From Lysinibacillus sphaericus (GTDB taxonomy: Bacteria > Bacillota > Bacilli > Bacillales_A > Planococcaceae): 64,000 nt of DNA. This document shows, piece after piece, positions 7,772 to 16,201 of the stretch. The notes under the pieces are model-generated. The model ran no database searches and had not been told where the DNA came from. It saw only the letters and a list, made by a program, of their open reading frames with translations. Position numbers and translations under genes: made by a program. The stretch spans positions 4,628,802 to 4,692,801 of the forward strand of contig NZ_CP015224.1 of NCBI RefSeq assembly GCF_001629735.1, in the 5' to 3' direction. Within the stretch, counting starts at the first letter, position 1. Every line of letters begins with the position of its first letter.

Positions 7772-9583
7772 TTACTTTTTATCGTTATAAGCTTTTAAAA
7801 ATTCTTTTACTTTTTCGCTATTTGCTTCGAGTTTTAACCCAGTGTCAATTAAAGGAGATACAGTTGATACGGCAGGTTTTTTATTGCCTTGGTAATAGCT
7901 AATGAACTCGTCTTGGTTGATGGAGTACAAAATCGCTTTACGTAAATCAGCTGAATCGGAAACTGCACGACCAGATGTATTCATTTGTAAATAAGAAACA
8001 GCATTGCTATCGGCTGTATTTAAAGTTAATTTATCGTCTGAATTCACAATATCTAGCTTTGTTTCTGGAACTGTTTGAAGAACATGAATTTCTCCATTCC
8101 GTAATGCTGATAAAGCACTATCAACATCAGAGATGAAACGAACATTGATTTTTGAAATTTTTGGTTCATACTCACTACCAGCACGGTATGCAGGGTTTTT
8201 CACAAATTGTGCTTCATAATCATTTTTCTTTACTAAAATATAAGGACCACTTGCATAAAGCTGGTTGTTAAAAGTTGCAGAACCTTCAGTTACCGTAGCT
8301 TGATCACCATAGGCAATATCTTTGTCAGGGTTATAGTTAGCTACATCATACGTATTTATACTTGTTACTTGCTTTTCAGATACAATACCACCAGATTGGT
8401 GTGCTAAATAATTTAACACTTGTGGAAATGGTGTTGGTGTTGTAATTTTAACGACTTGATATGAACCAGAAGCATTGTTAACAGCCCCTTTGTCCTTTGC
8501 TAATTGCGCTACAGAGGCAGGGAGATTTTGTGATAATGCTTCGAGAACTGTTTGATCAGAGCCAGATACTTTTTTATTTTGTAATTCAGCTAAATCTGAA
8601 ACAATCTCTACAGTTTCAATATTTTCATGGATACTATAAGTACGGTGATCTGGTACTGAATTAGCGTCTTTAGCACGGTTTAATGAGAATACCACATCTT
8701 CAGCAGACACTAAATCACCTGTATCAACAGCTGCGCCATCTTTCACTGCTGCGAAATGAATATCGTCGCGTAAAATAAAGTAATAGTCTTGATTGCCTTC
8801 TGCCATAACATGGTTATAAGATAATGAACCATCTGAAACAACGTCATCAGTGTCTGTTAAATTAACAAGACGAACATACATATTTGTATTTAATGTATTG
8901 ATGGAACCATCATTCCCTTTAATCGGATCTAGAGAAGTTAGAGAGTTAATTGTTTGGTGTAAAATTAATGGTTCAGTAGCATTTTTAGCTGAATCATTAA
9001 ATTCGATTTGTTCCCATACTTGCGCACGAGATTTTGGTAAATGAACTGTTTTAGGGTTTACTAGCTCTGAGTAGATTCCCTGATACTTATTGGAAATATA
9101 TAAAGGTGCAATATAAGCTTGATCAAATACTAATAATTGCTCTAAATCTTTATATTTAGCCGCTGCTTCTTCTCCAGTTAATGTACTAGCCTCATCGATT
9201 AGGGCATCTAATTTTGAATCTGCAACAACACTGTAATCTCCACCAGTTTTAAATAATCCACGAACAGCATAGTCCGGGTTACCGGTTACTGTCGTCCAGC
9301 TTGAAAGAGCAAGATCATAGTTGCCTGCTTCTTTTTGGGCAGAGAATGAACCGTAATCTGGTTGAATATTAAGCTTTACATCAAAACCGTTTTTTACTAA
9401 TTGGTCTCGAACAATATTCATATCTTCTTCAGAAGCTGCCATGCCTAATACTTCAATGGCTACTTTGCCCTTGCTCTTGTCACTATCTTTTGAATCTTTA
9501 TTTCCTTCTACGTCAGTTTTCGTCTGTACACAGCCAGCTAAAGCTAATACTGCGACGAATAAAAATACAAGTAATTTCTTCAT
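7772..9583 (-). CDS. Peptide ABC transporter substrate-binding lipoprotein with circularly permuted SBP_bac_5 domain
   Basis: This is a 603-residue lipoprotein (lipobox LALAGC, Cys18) of the OppA/DppA family, but with the domain order swapped. Residues about 40-200 look like the C-terminal part of a normal family member (DQLVKNGFDVKLNI, NYDLALSSWT, LDALIDEAS, IAPLYISNKYQGI). Residues about 205-603 look like the N-terminal part (LTSLDPIKGNDG, YYFILRDDIHF, SAEDVVFSLNRAKD, SGPYILVKKNDYEA, DVDSALSALRNGEI, DLRKAILYSINQDEF) and stop at the helix EKVKEFLKAYN, exactly where the other segment would begin. It is the last gene of a three-gene operon and has a GGAGG site. A peptide or similar ligand is inferred from the family. 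Confidence 0.88.
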   Translation of the reverse strand: MKKLLVFLFVAVLALAGCVQTKTDVEGNKDSKDSDKSKGKVAIEVLGMAASEEDMNIVRDQLVKNGFDVKLNIQPDYGSFSAQKEAGNYDLALSSWTTVTGNPDYAVRGLFKTGGDYSVVADSKLDALIDEASTLTGEEAAAKYKDLEQLLVFDQAYIAPLYISNKYQGIYSELVNPKTVHLPKSRAQVWEQIEFNDSAKNATEPLILHQTINSLTSLDPIKGNDGSINTLNTNMYVRLVNLTDTDDVVSDGSLSYNHVMAEGNQDYYFILRDDIHFAAVKDGAAVDTGDLVSAEDVVFSLNRAKDANSVPDHRTYSIHENIETVEIVSDLAELQNKKVSGSDQTVLEALSQNLPASVAQLAKDKGAVNNASGSYQVVKITTPTPFPQVLNYLAHQSGGIVSEKQVTSINTYDVANYNPDKDIAYGDQATVTEGSATFNNQLYASGPYILVKKNDYEAQFVKNPAYRAGSEYEPKISKINVRFISDVDSALSALRNGEIHVLQTVPETKLDIVNSDDKLTLNTADSNAVSYLQMNTSGRAVSDSADLRKAILYSINQDEFISYYQGNKKPAVSTVSPLIDTGLKLEANSEKVKEFLKAYNDKK

Positions 9584-9595
9584 AGGTACCTCCAG

Positions 9596-11092
9596 TTAAT
9601 TTGTTTTTGGATCTAAAGCATCTCGTAAGCCATCTCCTAAGAAGTTAAAGGAGAGGACAAGAAGCATAATACCAAGACCTGGGAAAATCGCAACATAAGA
9701 ATGAGTTTCCAGGTACGTACTACCAACTTTTAAAATATTGCCCCATTCCGGGATGTGAGGTTCAATACCAAGCCCTAAAAAACTTAAACTACTTGTTGAA
9801 ATAACTGCTCCACCAATTGTTAGTGTTGCTTTGACAATCATAGGTGCTAATGAATTAGGAACAATGTGCTTGAAAATAATAGCCGCATCAGATGCTCCCA
9901 AAGCTCTGGCAGATTCAACAAATTCATAATTTGCTAATTGCATGACATTTGCTCGCATGGTACGTGCATAGGTTGGGATTGCCCCCACACTAAGTGCAAT
10001 AATGAGATTGATCGTGTTAGCACCAAATGCAGCAATAATAGCAATGGCCAACAAAATGCCCGGAATAGCATATAAAATATCTAGGCTTCGCATGATGACA
10101 TTGTCAGTTGTTTTTCCGTAATAGCCGGAAAATGCCCCTAACGCACCTCCGACTAACGCAGGAATAATCGTTGAGAAAAATCCGACGATTAATGAAATAC
10201 GTGCCCCAAATACAATACGGGAGAATAAATCTCGCCCATAATTATCTGTGCCTAGAGGATATTCTAATGAAGGTGTTTGCAGCAGAGCACCGTAGTTATT
10301 TTCTGTAGCAAAGTCATAGTCAAAGGTCCAAGTGCTTGTGACAGACAATGAAAACATAAAGATAATGAAAAATAACCCGAATACAGCCATCGTATTACGT
10401 AAAATCTTTTCCCATATTTTTTGCCACTTTTCAATAGAAGAAGGGTTTGCCCTTCTAGCCTTTTGAATAAGACTATAACCTAGTAATGTAGCAAATAGAT
10501 TACCAGTGAAAGTAGCCAATAGTAATAAAACACCTGGAATAAGCATCCATCTTGGGGCCGCTGTAGGTGTGACAAACTTAACGCATAAAATGGTCATCAC
10601 GATATAAATAAGCGCAAGTATGAAGAAAACACCCATCGCCAGTAAAAAGGTATCAGTTACATATGGTTTAAATAAGTTCAATGCTGCAATACCAATGATG
10701 AATAATTGTGTAATAAAGGCATAAGCAGCAAACGTATATTCGGCAGTCTTTCTTGTGGACACAAGCATAAACGCAAATGATGTAGAAAAAATATTGCCAG
10801 AAAGAACTGTTAATAATAGCGGATAGCCGAAAATACGAGTGCTTCTTTGGATCTCACCAAACTTTGCTAAATCCCTTTTTATTCGTAAATTTACAAAAGC
10901 CACATAGATCGTAGTAATGGCATAAATAACAAAGAATAGTAGTACAATGGGTCGCCAGCTATGGGTAGAAAAATTATAGCTATAGGCTAGAAACAATAAA
11001 GAAAACAGTAAGGAAAAGACAAAGGTAAAATGAGAATTGACATATTCCTGTGTAATCTTCAAGAGTAGTTTGACATGTAAGATGTTTTTCAC
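9596..11092 (-). CDS. OppC/DppC-type ABC permease with an extra N-terminal membrane domain
   Basis: This 498-residue inner-membrane permease is well over the usual ~300. The C-terminal ~270 residues are a normal BPD_transp domain: the PLGTDNYGRDLFSRIVFGAR start motif typical of DppC, and the EAA loop ESARALGASDAAIIFKHIVPN that contacts the ATPase. The N-terminal ~220 residues contain about six additional hydrophobic helices not found in standard OppC/DppC. The start is GTG with AAAGGAGG upstream. It lies 13 bases after the OppB-type gene and just before the permuted binding protein, so the three form one operon. The extension's role is unknown. Confidence 0.88.
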   Translation of the reverse strand: MKNILHVKLLLKITQEYVNSHFTFVFSLLFSLLFLAYSYNFSTHSWRPIVLLFFVIYAITTIYVAFVNLRIKRDLAKFGEIQRSTRIFGYPLLLTVLSGNIFSTSFAFMLVSTRKTAEYTFAAYAFITQLFIIGIAALNLFKPYVTDTFLLAMGVFFILALIYIVMTILCVKFVTPTAAPRWMLIPGVLLLLATFTGNLFATLLGYSLIQKARRANPSSIEKWQKIWEKILRNTMAVFGLFFIIFMFSLSVTSTWTFDYDFATENNYGALLQTPSLEYPLGTDNYGRDLFSRIVFGARISLIVGFFSTIIPALVGGALGAFSGYYGKTTDNVIMRSLDILYAIPGILLAIAIIAAFGANTINLIIALSVGAIPTYARTMRANVMQLANYEFVESARALGASDAAIIFKHIVPNSLAPMIVKATLTIGGAVISTSSLSFLGLGIEPHIPEWGNILKVGSTYLETHSYVAIFPGLGIMLLVLSFNFLGDGLRDALDPKTN

Positions 11093-11105
11093 AGGTGATC
11101 CTCCT

Positions 11106-12536
11106 TTAAGACTTCTTCATTTTCGAGCGAATGCGTGGATCAAAAAAGGCATACATGATATCAATCAATAAATTGACAATGGAAATCGTTATAGCGATAT
11201 AAACAACGCCTCCAAGGATTGCGGGAATATCAGGAATAAATTGTTTATCAACAATATAGCTACCAATCCCACTAATATTGAACACCTTTTCTGTAACAGA
11301 TGCGCCTCCCAACATACCTCCAAAAAGAAGTCCAATCACCGTAATAATAGGAATCATGGCATTACGAATGGCATGTTTTGAAATTACTTTAAATTCATTC
11401 AAGCCTTTTGCTTTAGCTGTAATAATGTAATCCTCGTGAATCACCTCAAGCATACTAGACCTTGTCATCCTGGCTATGGATGCCGTAATGGATGTCCCCA
11501 AGACAATAACTGGCATAATAAGGGATAACCAATTTTGGGGGTTATAGGTCGCTGGAAACCATTGTAGCTTTAACGCGAACGTTAAAATAAAGATTAAACC
11601 TTGCCAAAAGCTTGGAATGGATAAACCAATTAAAGCAATAAACATAAAGGTATAATCCAAATACGAATTTGGACGAACCGCTGAAATAATACCTACTGGA
11701 ATGGCGATAGCAATCGCCATTAACAGTGATAATACGGCTATTTCAAGTGTGACAGGAAATTTATTTGTAATGCTGTGCGTAATATCTTCTTTACCTGCAA
11801 AGGATGTGCCTAAGTCAAAAGTAAATAGGCCAGATAGTGAATGCCATAATTGAGATAAATAAGGTTGATCCAAACCATGAATGCGATTAAAGTTGGCGAT
11901 TTGCTCTGCTGTCGCTTCAACACCGAGCAAGTTTCTGGCTGGATCGAAAGGTGATAGATACAAAATTGTAAACACTAACGTTGCCACTCCAACAATGACA
12001 ATGAAGCTTTGTAAAATTCTTTCAATGATAAATTGCAAAAACGGGTTCGCACATAAGATTAGCACGACATAAAATAAAACAGCTGGTAGAAAGGTAAGAG
12101 CTACAAAATATTTGTTTTTCAGTTGCTGATTAAAAAATTGATCATAAGTTAATGGTTGTATACCTTCATTTTGTAAATCTTGGTCCACTAGCTGTTGAAG
12201 CCTTTGTTTGGCTAATTCATTAGCAGTTTGCTGTATTTGCGATGATGACGCAGCCTCTTGAAAAAATGAAGCTTTTGCTATTTCTTGCTGTTCAAATGAT
12301 TGCTGCCAATGTGCAAATAAACCATTTTCTAAGTAATATTGACTACGCAATTCAAAAGCCTGATCATAAGTATTTGAATGTTTCTTATTCCGATAGATAA
12401 AGTATGTAAATGGATGAACCAAAATACTTAAAAGGAAAAGTAGTATATTGTAAGGCTTTTGGTGCATTAGTTTTTGATAAACCATAGAAAAGAACATAAA
12501 TTCCTTAGGTTTTAAATGATTTTTTGAAGTAACCAT
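11106..12536 (-). CDS. OppB/DppB-type ABC permease with an N-terminal extension
   Basis: This is a 476-residue permease. The canonical OppB start (IIERILQSFIVIVGVATLVF, then SPFDPARNLLG and IHGLDQPYLSQLW) begins only near residue 170; the EAA loop AKAKGLNEFKVISKHAIRN and the ending typical of the family are present. The first ~165 residues hold a membrane helix (about 28-48), a Gln-rich helical soluble stretch (about 60-140) and a second helix (about 143-165), absent from ordinary OppB. It is the first gene of the operon, with TGGAGGAA before ATG 12536, and pairs with the OppC-type permease to form the translocation pore. Confidence 0.88.
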   Translation of the reverse strand: MVTSKNHLKPKEFMFFSMVYQKLMHQKPYNILLFLLSILVHPFTYFIYRNKKHSNTYDQAFELRSQYYLENGLFAHWQQSFEQQEIAKASFFQEAASSSQIQQTANELAKQRLQQLVDQDLQNEGIQPLTYDQFFNQQLKNKYFVALTFLPAVLFYVVLILCANPFLQFIIERILQSFIVIVGVATLVFTILYLSPFDPARNLLGVEATAEQIANFNRIHGLDQPYLSQLWHSLSGLFTFDLGTSFAGKEDITHSITNKFPVTLEIAVLSLLMAIAIAIPVGIISAVRPNSYLDYTFMFIALIGLSIPSFWQGLIFILTFALKLQWFPATYNPQNWLSLIMPVIVLGTSITASIARMTRSSMLEVIHEDYIITAKAKGLNEFKVISKHAIRNAMIPIITVIGLLFGGMLGGASVTEKVFNISGIGSYIVDKQFIPDIPAILGGVVYIAITISIVNLLIDIMYAFFDPRIRSKMKKS

Positions 12537-12574
12537 GCATTTCCTCCAAGCGTTAATAAAATATTCAACACTAT

Positions 12575-12602
12575 ATTGTATAATTCCTATCAGTATTGTA
12601 AA
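12575..12602 (-). promoter_or_regulatory. Candidate SigA promoter of the peptide-transport operon
   Basis: Read on the minus strand: TTTACA, 16 bases, TACAAT, about 40 bases before the OppB-type start codon. It lies in the short divergent region shared with the ATPase gene, so both transcripts may be co-regulated. Confidence 0.4.
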
Positions 12603-12657
12603 GTATGGATTATAGTTGAAAGTAAGTCAATCACAAATTTCAAAAAGGATGGGTCGA

Positions 12658-14397
12658 ATGAGCGAAAAGCTTTTAGAAATCAATAATCTTCGCGTTTCCT
12701 TTATCACTGGGGAGACAGAGTTTGAAGCTGTAAAAGATGTAAACTTCCATCTAAATAAAGGTGAAACACTCGGAATTGTAGGTGAATCTGGGAGCGGAAA
12801 AAGTGTAACAGCACGTTCCATTATGCGCTTATTACCATCTCCACCTTCATTTTTAAAATCGGGTAATATTATATTTAAAGGTCAGGAGTTAACGGAATTA
12901 GCGGAAAAACAAATGGAAACAATTCGTGGAAAAGATATTAGCATGATTTTTCAGGATCCTATGACATCTACAAACCCTACTATAAGAATAGGAGATCAAG
13001 TGGCTGAAAGTTTAATCAAGCATCAATCTATGTCAAAGACCGAAGCCTACACAAAAACCATTGAATTATTAAAACTTGTTGGCATTCGTGATGCAGAAGA
13101 GCGTTATCGACAATATCCACATGAATTTTCAGGTGGTATGCGACAACGTGTAATGATAGCTATGGCACTTGCATGTAATCCATCACTGCTGATTGCGGAT
13201 GAGCCAACGACTGCATTGGATGTAACCATTCAAGCCCAAATTTTGAAATTGATGCGAGATATGCAAAAGAAAATGGGCACATCTATTATTTTAATTACAC
13301 ATGATTTAGGCGTCGTTGCTGGTATGTGTGATCGTCTCATTGTCATGAAAGAAGGAGAAATTGTTGAACAAGGGACGACGGAAGAGATTTTTGCGAATGC
13401 GCAACATCCATATACCCAAAAATTATTGAATGCGCTACCAAAACTACATGAAAAAAAGCAGCCAAAAGAAATTTCCAATATCCAACCAGGTATTGACCCA
13501 AATAAACCTTTGATAGAAGTCACACATCTGTCAAAGGAATTTTCATTAGGCAAAGGCCAAACATTAAGAGCTGTCAATGATTTATCGTTTCATATACTTC
13601 CAGGGGAAACTTTAGGCTTAGTAGGCGAATCAGGATCAGGTAAATCTACCACAGGCCGAACTATTCTACAGCTTCATCAACCTACTAATGGAGAAGTTTT
13701 ATACCAGGGGATTCCTGTCACGAGACTAACGAAAAAGCAATTGAAGGCGATGCGTCGCCATATGCAAATTATTTTTCAAGACCCCTATTCATCGTTAAAT
13801 CCTCGAAAAAAAATCTTAGATATTATTGGGGAAGCTCTTGATATTCATGGCCTAGTGAAGTCACATGATGAAAGACTAGGACGAGTGGAGGAACTGCTTG
13901 AGCTTGTTGGTTTGAAGAAAGAACATGCTATGCGCTATCCACATGAATTTTCTGGAGGTCAACGACAACGGATTGGGATTGCGAGAGCATTAGCGGTCGA
14001 GCCCAATTTTATAGTTTGTGATGAACCATTATCGGCCCTAGACGTATCCATTCAAAAACAAATTGTGGATTTACTAAAGGAATTACAACAAAAGCTTGGG
14101 TTGACGTATTTATTTATTGCACATGATTTATCGATGGTGAAGCATATTAGTGATCGGGTAGCAGTTATGTATGCGGGGAAAATTGTAGAATTGGCTGAAA
14201 GTGAAGAGCTATATGCAAACCCACAGCATCCCTATACACGTGCACTATTACAATCCATTCCAATTCCCGATCCAGCGATTGAAAAGCAGAAATATAGTGA
14301 TGCTGAAAATACAGACGACGTGAAAGTTCACTACGAGGTAGAAAATAGCCAGCTGGTAGAGGTTTCTCCAAATCATTGGGTAGCCGTTTCAACATGA
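12658..14397 (+). CDS. Fused double ATP-binding protein of a peptide ABC importer (OppD-OppF type)
   Basis: This 579-residue protein is made of two complete ABC ATPase domains. The first (about 1-270) has Walker A GESGSGKS, signature [15 protein letters not shown] and Walker B LLIADEPT; the second (about 285-560) has [27 protein letters not shown] and [12 protein letters not shown]. The oligopeptide-specific C-terminal Q/HPYT regions follow each domain. ATG 12658 is preferred; an in-frame TTG 14 codons upstream lacks a good site. It is divergent from, and should energise, the permuted binding protein and two extended permeases, which have no other ATPase nearby. Similar fusions (GsiA/YejF type) are known. 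Confidence 0.92.
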   Translation: MSEKLLEINNLRVSFITGETEFEAVKDVNFHLNKGETLGIVGESGSGKSVTARSIMRLLPSPPSFLKSGNIIFKGQELTELAEKQMETIRGKDISMIFQDPMTSTNPTIRIGDQVAESLIKHQSMSKTEAYTKTIELLKLVGIRDAEERYRQYPHEFSGGMRQRVMIAMALACNPSLLIADEPTTALDVTIQAQILKLMRDMQKKMGTSIILITHDLGVVAGMCDRLIVMKEGEIVEQGTTEEIFANAQHPYTQKLLNALPKLHEKKQPKEISNIQPGIDPNKPLIEVTHLSKEFSLGKGQTLRAVNDLSFHILPGETLGLVGESGSGKSTTGRTILQLHQPTNGEVLYQGIPVTRLTKKQLKAMRRHMQIIFQDPYSSLNPRKKILDIIGEALDIHGLVKSHDERLGRVEELLELVGLKKEHAMRYPHEFSGGQRQRIGIARALAVEPNFIVCDEPLSALDVSIQKQIVDLLKELQQKLGLTYLFIAHDLSMVKHISDRVAVMYAGKIVELAESEELYANPQHPYTRALLQSIPIPDPAIEKQKYSDAENTDDVKVHYEVENSQLVEVSPNHWVAVST

Positions 14398-14714
14398 TGG
14401 CTGTCATATTATAGGACAATAGAGACAGGTAGCAGGTTTCTACTGAAATGAACAACCTTTAATTAAACTATATTAAAGCATAGGATGGAATATCTACATT
14501 ACATGTACATATTTATTTGCATAAATAAAATGTAGTTGCATATAATGGAAATTCTTTAATACATTCAAAGAATTATAGAAAAATATATATTTGTTACAAG
14601 GGGATTATGTAGTGACTGTACATAATCTTTTTGATTTAGAATAATTTTGAATCTATATAAAAAGGGCTAGGACATGTTATTATTAGTGTAAATAAATAGC
14701 TGAGGGAGATAAAA
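14398..14714. other. AT-rich intergenic region, no gene seen except a hairpin
   Basis: I see no credible coding frame. It contains an imperfect inverted repeat (CTACAT ... ATGTAG around 14493-14534), the hairpin listed at 14603 and, at its end, the ribosome site GAGGGAG of the tiny gene at 14715. Confidence 0.5.
14603..14632 (+). terminator. Intrinsic terminator
   Basis: A perfect 9-bp stem GATTATGTA/TACATAATC with a 7-base loop followed by TTTTT. It is probably the distal terminator of the double-ATPase gene, or of an unseen small RNA. Confidence 0.55.
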
Positions 14715-14795
14715 GTGAAACAATCAGATATTAAAACGCTAATAACTAGTGGAACAATTATTTTGGCTGTTGTTTTATATTTAATATTTAAATAA
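14715..14795 (+). CDS. Tiny single-helix membrane peptide (26 residues)
   Basis: A GTG-started frame of 26 codons preceded by TGAGGGAGAT at good spacing. The product has a charged start (MKQSDIK) and then an uninterrupted hydrophobic helix (LITSGTIILAVVLYLIF) ending in Lys. An intrinsic terminator begins 11 bases after the stop, so site, frame and terminator form a complete transcription unit. I do not recognise a family. It could be a small membrane regulator, a stress peptide or a type I toxin-like peptide; nothing in the sequence decides between these. Confidence 0.42.
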   Translation: MKQSDIKTLITSGTIILAVVLYLIFK

Positions 14796-14805
14796 ATATA
14801 TGTAT

Positions 14806-14841
14806 AAAAGTCTTCAGTTGTTACAATGACTGAAGGCTTTT
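14806..14841 (+). terminator. Intrinsic terminator of the tiny peptide gene
   Basis: A 13-bp stem AAAAGTCTTCAGT / ACTGAAGGCTTTT (one G-U pair), 10-base loop. Confidence 0.75.
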
Positions 14842-14959
14842 AATTTCAATACAGGAGTATTATAAAAGGTAGGAAGGAAGCTATTTATAGGAAAATTAGT
14901 TAACGGAGGAGATTTTTTAATTTTAATAGGGGATATTAATTAGAAAGTAGCGTGTAAAT

Positions 14960-15775
14960 TTGAAGAAAATTATTTTTGCTTTATTCATTTCTACATTGGT
15001 TTTGAATGCATGCACAGAAGAAACTAGTACGAATATCATTAAGACTGACGATATAGAAGATCTAATATCTTCAACGATAGAAAATGCAGAGAAACACGAT
15101 GTAAGTCAGTTTGAAGAATATGAACTAGAAAGTGTCATTGACGGCGACACAATACGAATAAAATATAATGGAAGCTCTGAAAAAGTTCGTTTTTTACTTG
15201 TTGATACCCCGGAAACTAATCATGAGACACTAGGAGAGCAACCATACGGACCAGAAGCTAAAGAATTTACTAAACAACTATTAGCTGGTCAAGATACAGT
15301 CTATTTAGAGTTTGACGTTTCTTATCGTGATAAATATAAAAGACTACTTGCCTATATTTATACCAAAGAAGGTATAAGTGTTCAGGAGCAGTTGTTAAAA
15401 AATGGATTAGCACGTGTAGCATATATATATAATCCAAATACTAAGCATGTAGATTGGTTTAAATCGATTCAAAAAATTGCACAACAATCAGCTATTGGGA
15501 TATGGTCAGTTGAAGACTATGTAACAAATCGTGGATACGATAAAGATGTATACGATGCTGCCATAAAAGAAGGAAACCAGTCTAACATAGCTGAGGATAA
15601 ATCGAATACCAATAACAAGAAGGACAGGTGCGAAATCAAAGGAAATATTAATTCCAAAGGTAACAAAATTTATCATATGCCAGGGCAACGGGACTATGAT
15701 AATACAGTAGCTGAGGAGATGTTCTGCACTGAAGAAGAAGCAGAAGCCGCTGGGTTTATTCCAGCTAAGCAATAA
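14960..15775 (+). CDS. Secreted lipoprotein nuclease, thermonuclease (SNase) family with C-terminal sunset-type domain
   Basis: This is a 271-residue lipoprotein (LVLNAC, Cys18). The SNase domain (about 55-185) contains ESVIDGDTIRI, VRFLLVDTPET (catalytic Arg and nearby acidic residue), the acidic loop EQPYGPEAKEF and YRDKYKRLLAYI with the second catalytic Arg, so it should be a Ca2+-dependent phosphodiesterase cutting DNA and RNA. After a polar linker, the last ~45 residues (CEIKGNINSKGNKIYHMPGQ ... FCTEEEAEAAGF) form the short Cys-containing domain often attached to exported nucleases. The start is TTG. It is a single-gene unit with its own terminator, and probably scavenges extracellular nucleic acid. 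Confidence 0.9.
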   Translation: MKKIIFALFISTLVLNACTEETSTNIIKTDDIEDLISSTIENAEKHDVSQFEEYELESVIDGDTIRIKYNGSSEKVRFLLVDTPETNHETLGEQPYGPEAKEFTKQLLAGQDTVYLEFDVSYRDKYKRLLAYIYTKEGISVQEQLLKNGLARVAYIYNPNTKHVDWFKSIQKIAQQSAIGIWSVEDYVTNRGYDKDVYDAAIKEGNQSNIAEDKSNTNNKKDRCEIKGNINSKGNKIYHMPGQRDYDNTVAEEMFCTEEEAEAAGFIPAKQ

Positions 15776-15797
15776 AATCAAGTATTTCTGCTCCTAT

Positions 15798-15840
15798 AAA
15801 ATATCTGAGTCAGGTAACCCCTGTGCTCAGATATTTTTTT
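15798..15840 (+). terminator. Intrinsic terminator of the nuclease gene
   Basis: A perfect 12-bp stem AAAATATCTGAG and complement, 16-base loop, followed by a run of Ts. Confidence 0.8.
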
Positions 15841-16201
15841 TGATCAACATGGGTGATTGAGTCTAAAATAGCTAGCGTACTGTTGAAGAACTTGGTATAT
15901 CCGAAAAAAATTTAAATGAAAAGAGTAGTAGATTGAGCTTTTAAGGAAGCGTTATATTTTCTAAATTTTAGGATGAGTCAACTCATGTGAATAGCATTTG
16001 ATGCATACAAGCAACCATCATTTAAGTATTGACATACTAAGTATAGGAATTATATATTTATCCCAGTTAAATTTTTTGAATATTCATTATATATTAACTT
16101 GTACCTACAACGTGTTGACGTGTAGTTGTGTTGTTATGGATAATTGAGGTTATTTACGTTTATGAATACAGGGCCATAAGGATGAAACGAGGGGGAAAAA
16201 A
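15841..16201 (+). promoter_or_regulatory. Regulatory region upstream of the amino-sugar island
   Basis: A gene-free stretch of 361 bases. Two promoter-like pairs are visible: TTGACA (16029-16034), 16 bases, TATATA; and TTGACG (16115-16120), 18 bases, GATAAT. A CTTGGTATATCC motif at 15891, resembling the candidate GntR sites at 22934 and 23737, lies further upstream. A GAGGGGG ribosome site directly precedes the first gene. Confidence 0.45.

Noticed and set aside
12616..12657. Upstream TTG start of the double ATPase
   Set aside because: It has no ribosome site; ATG 12658 has an AGGATGGG-like site and begins nearer the first ABC domain.
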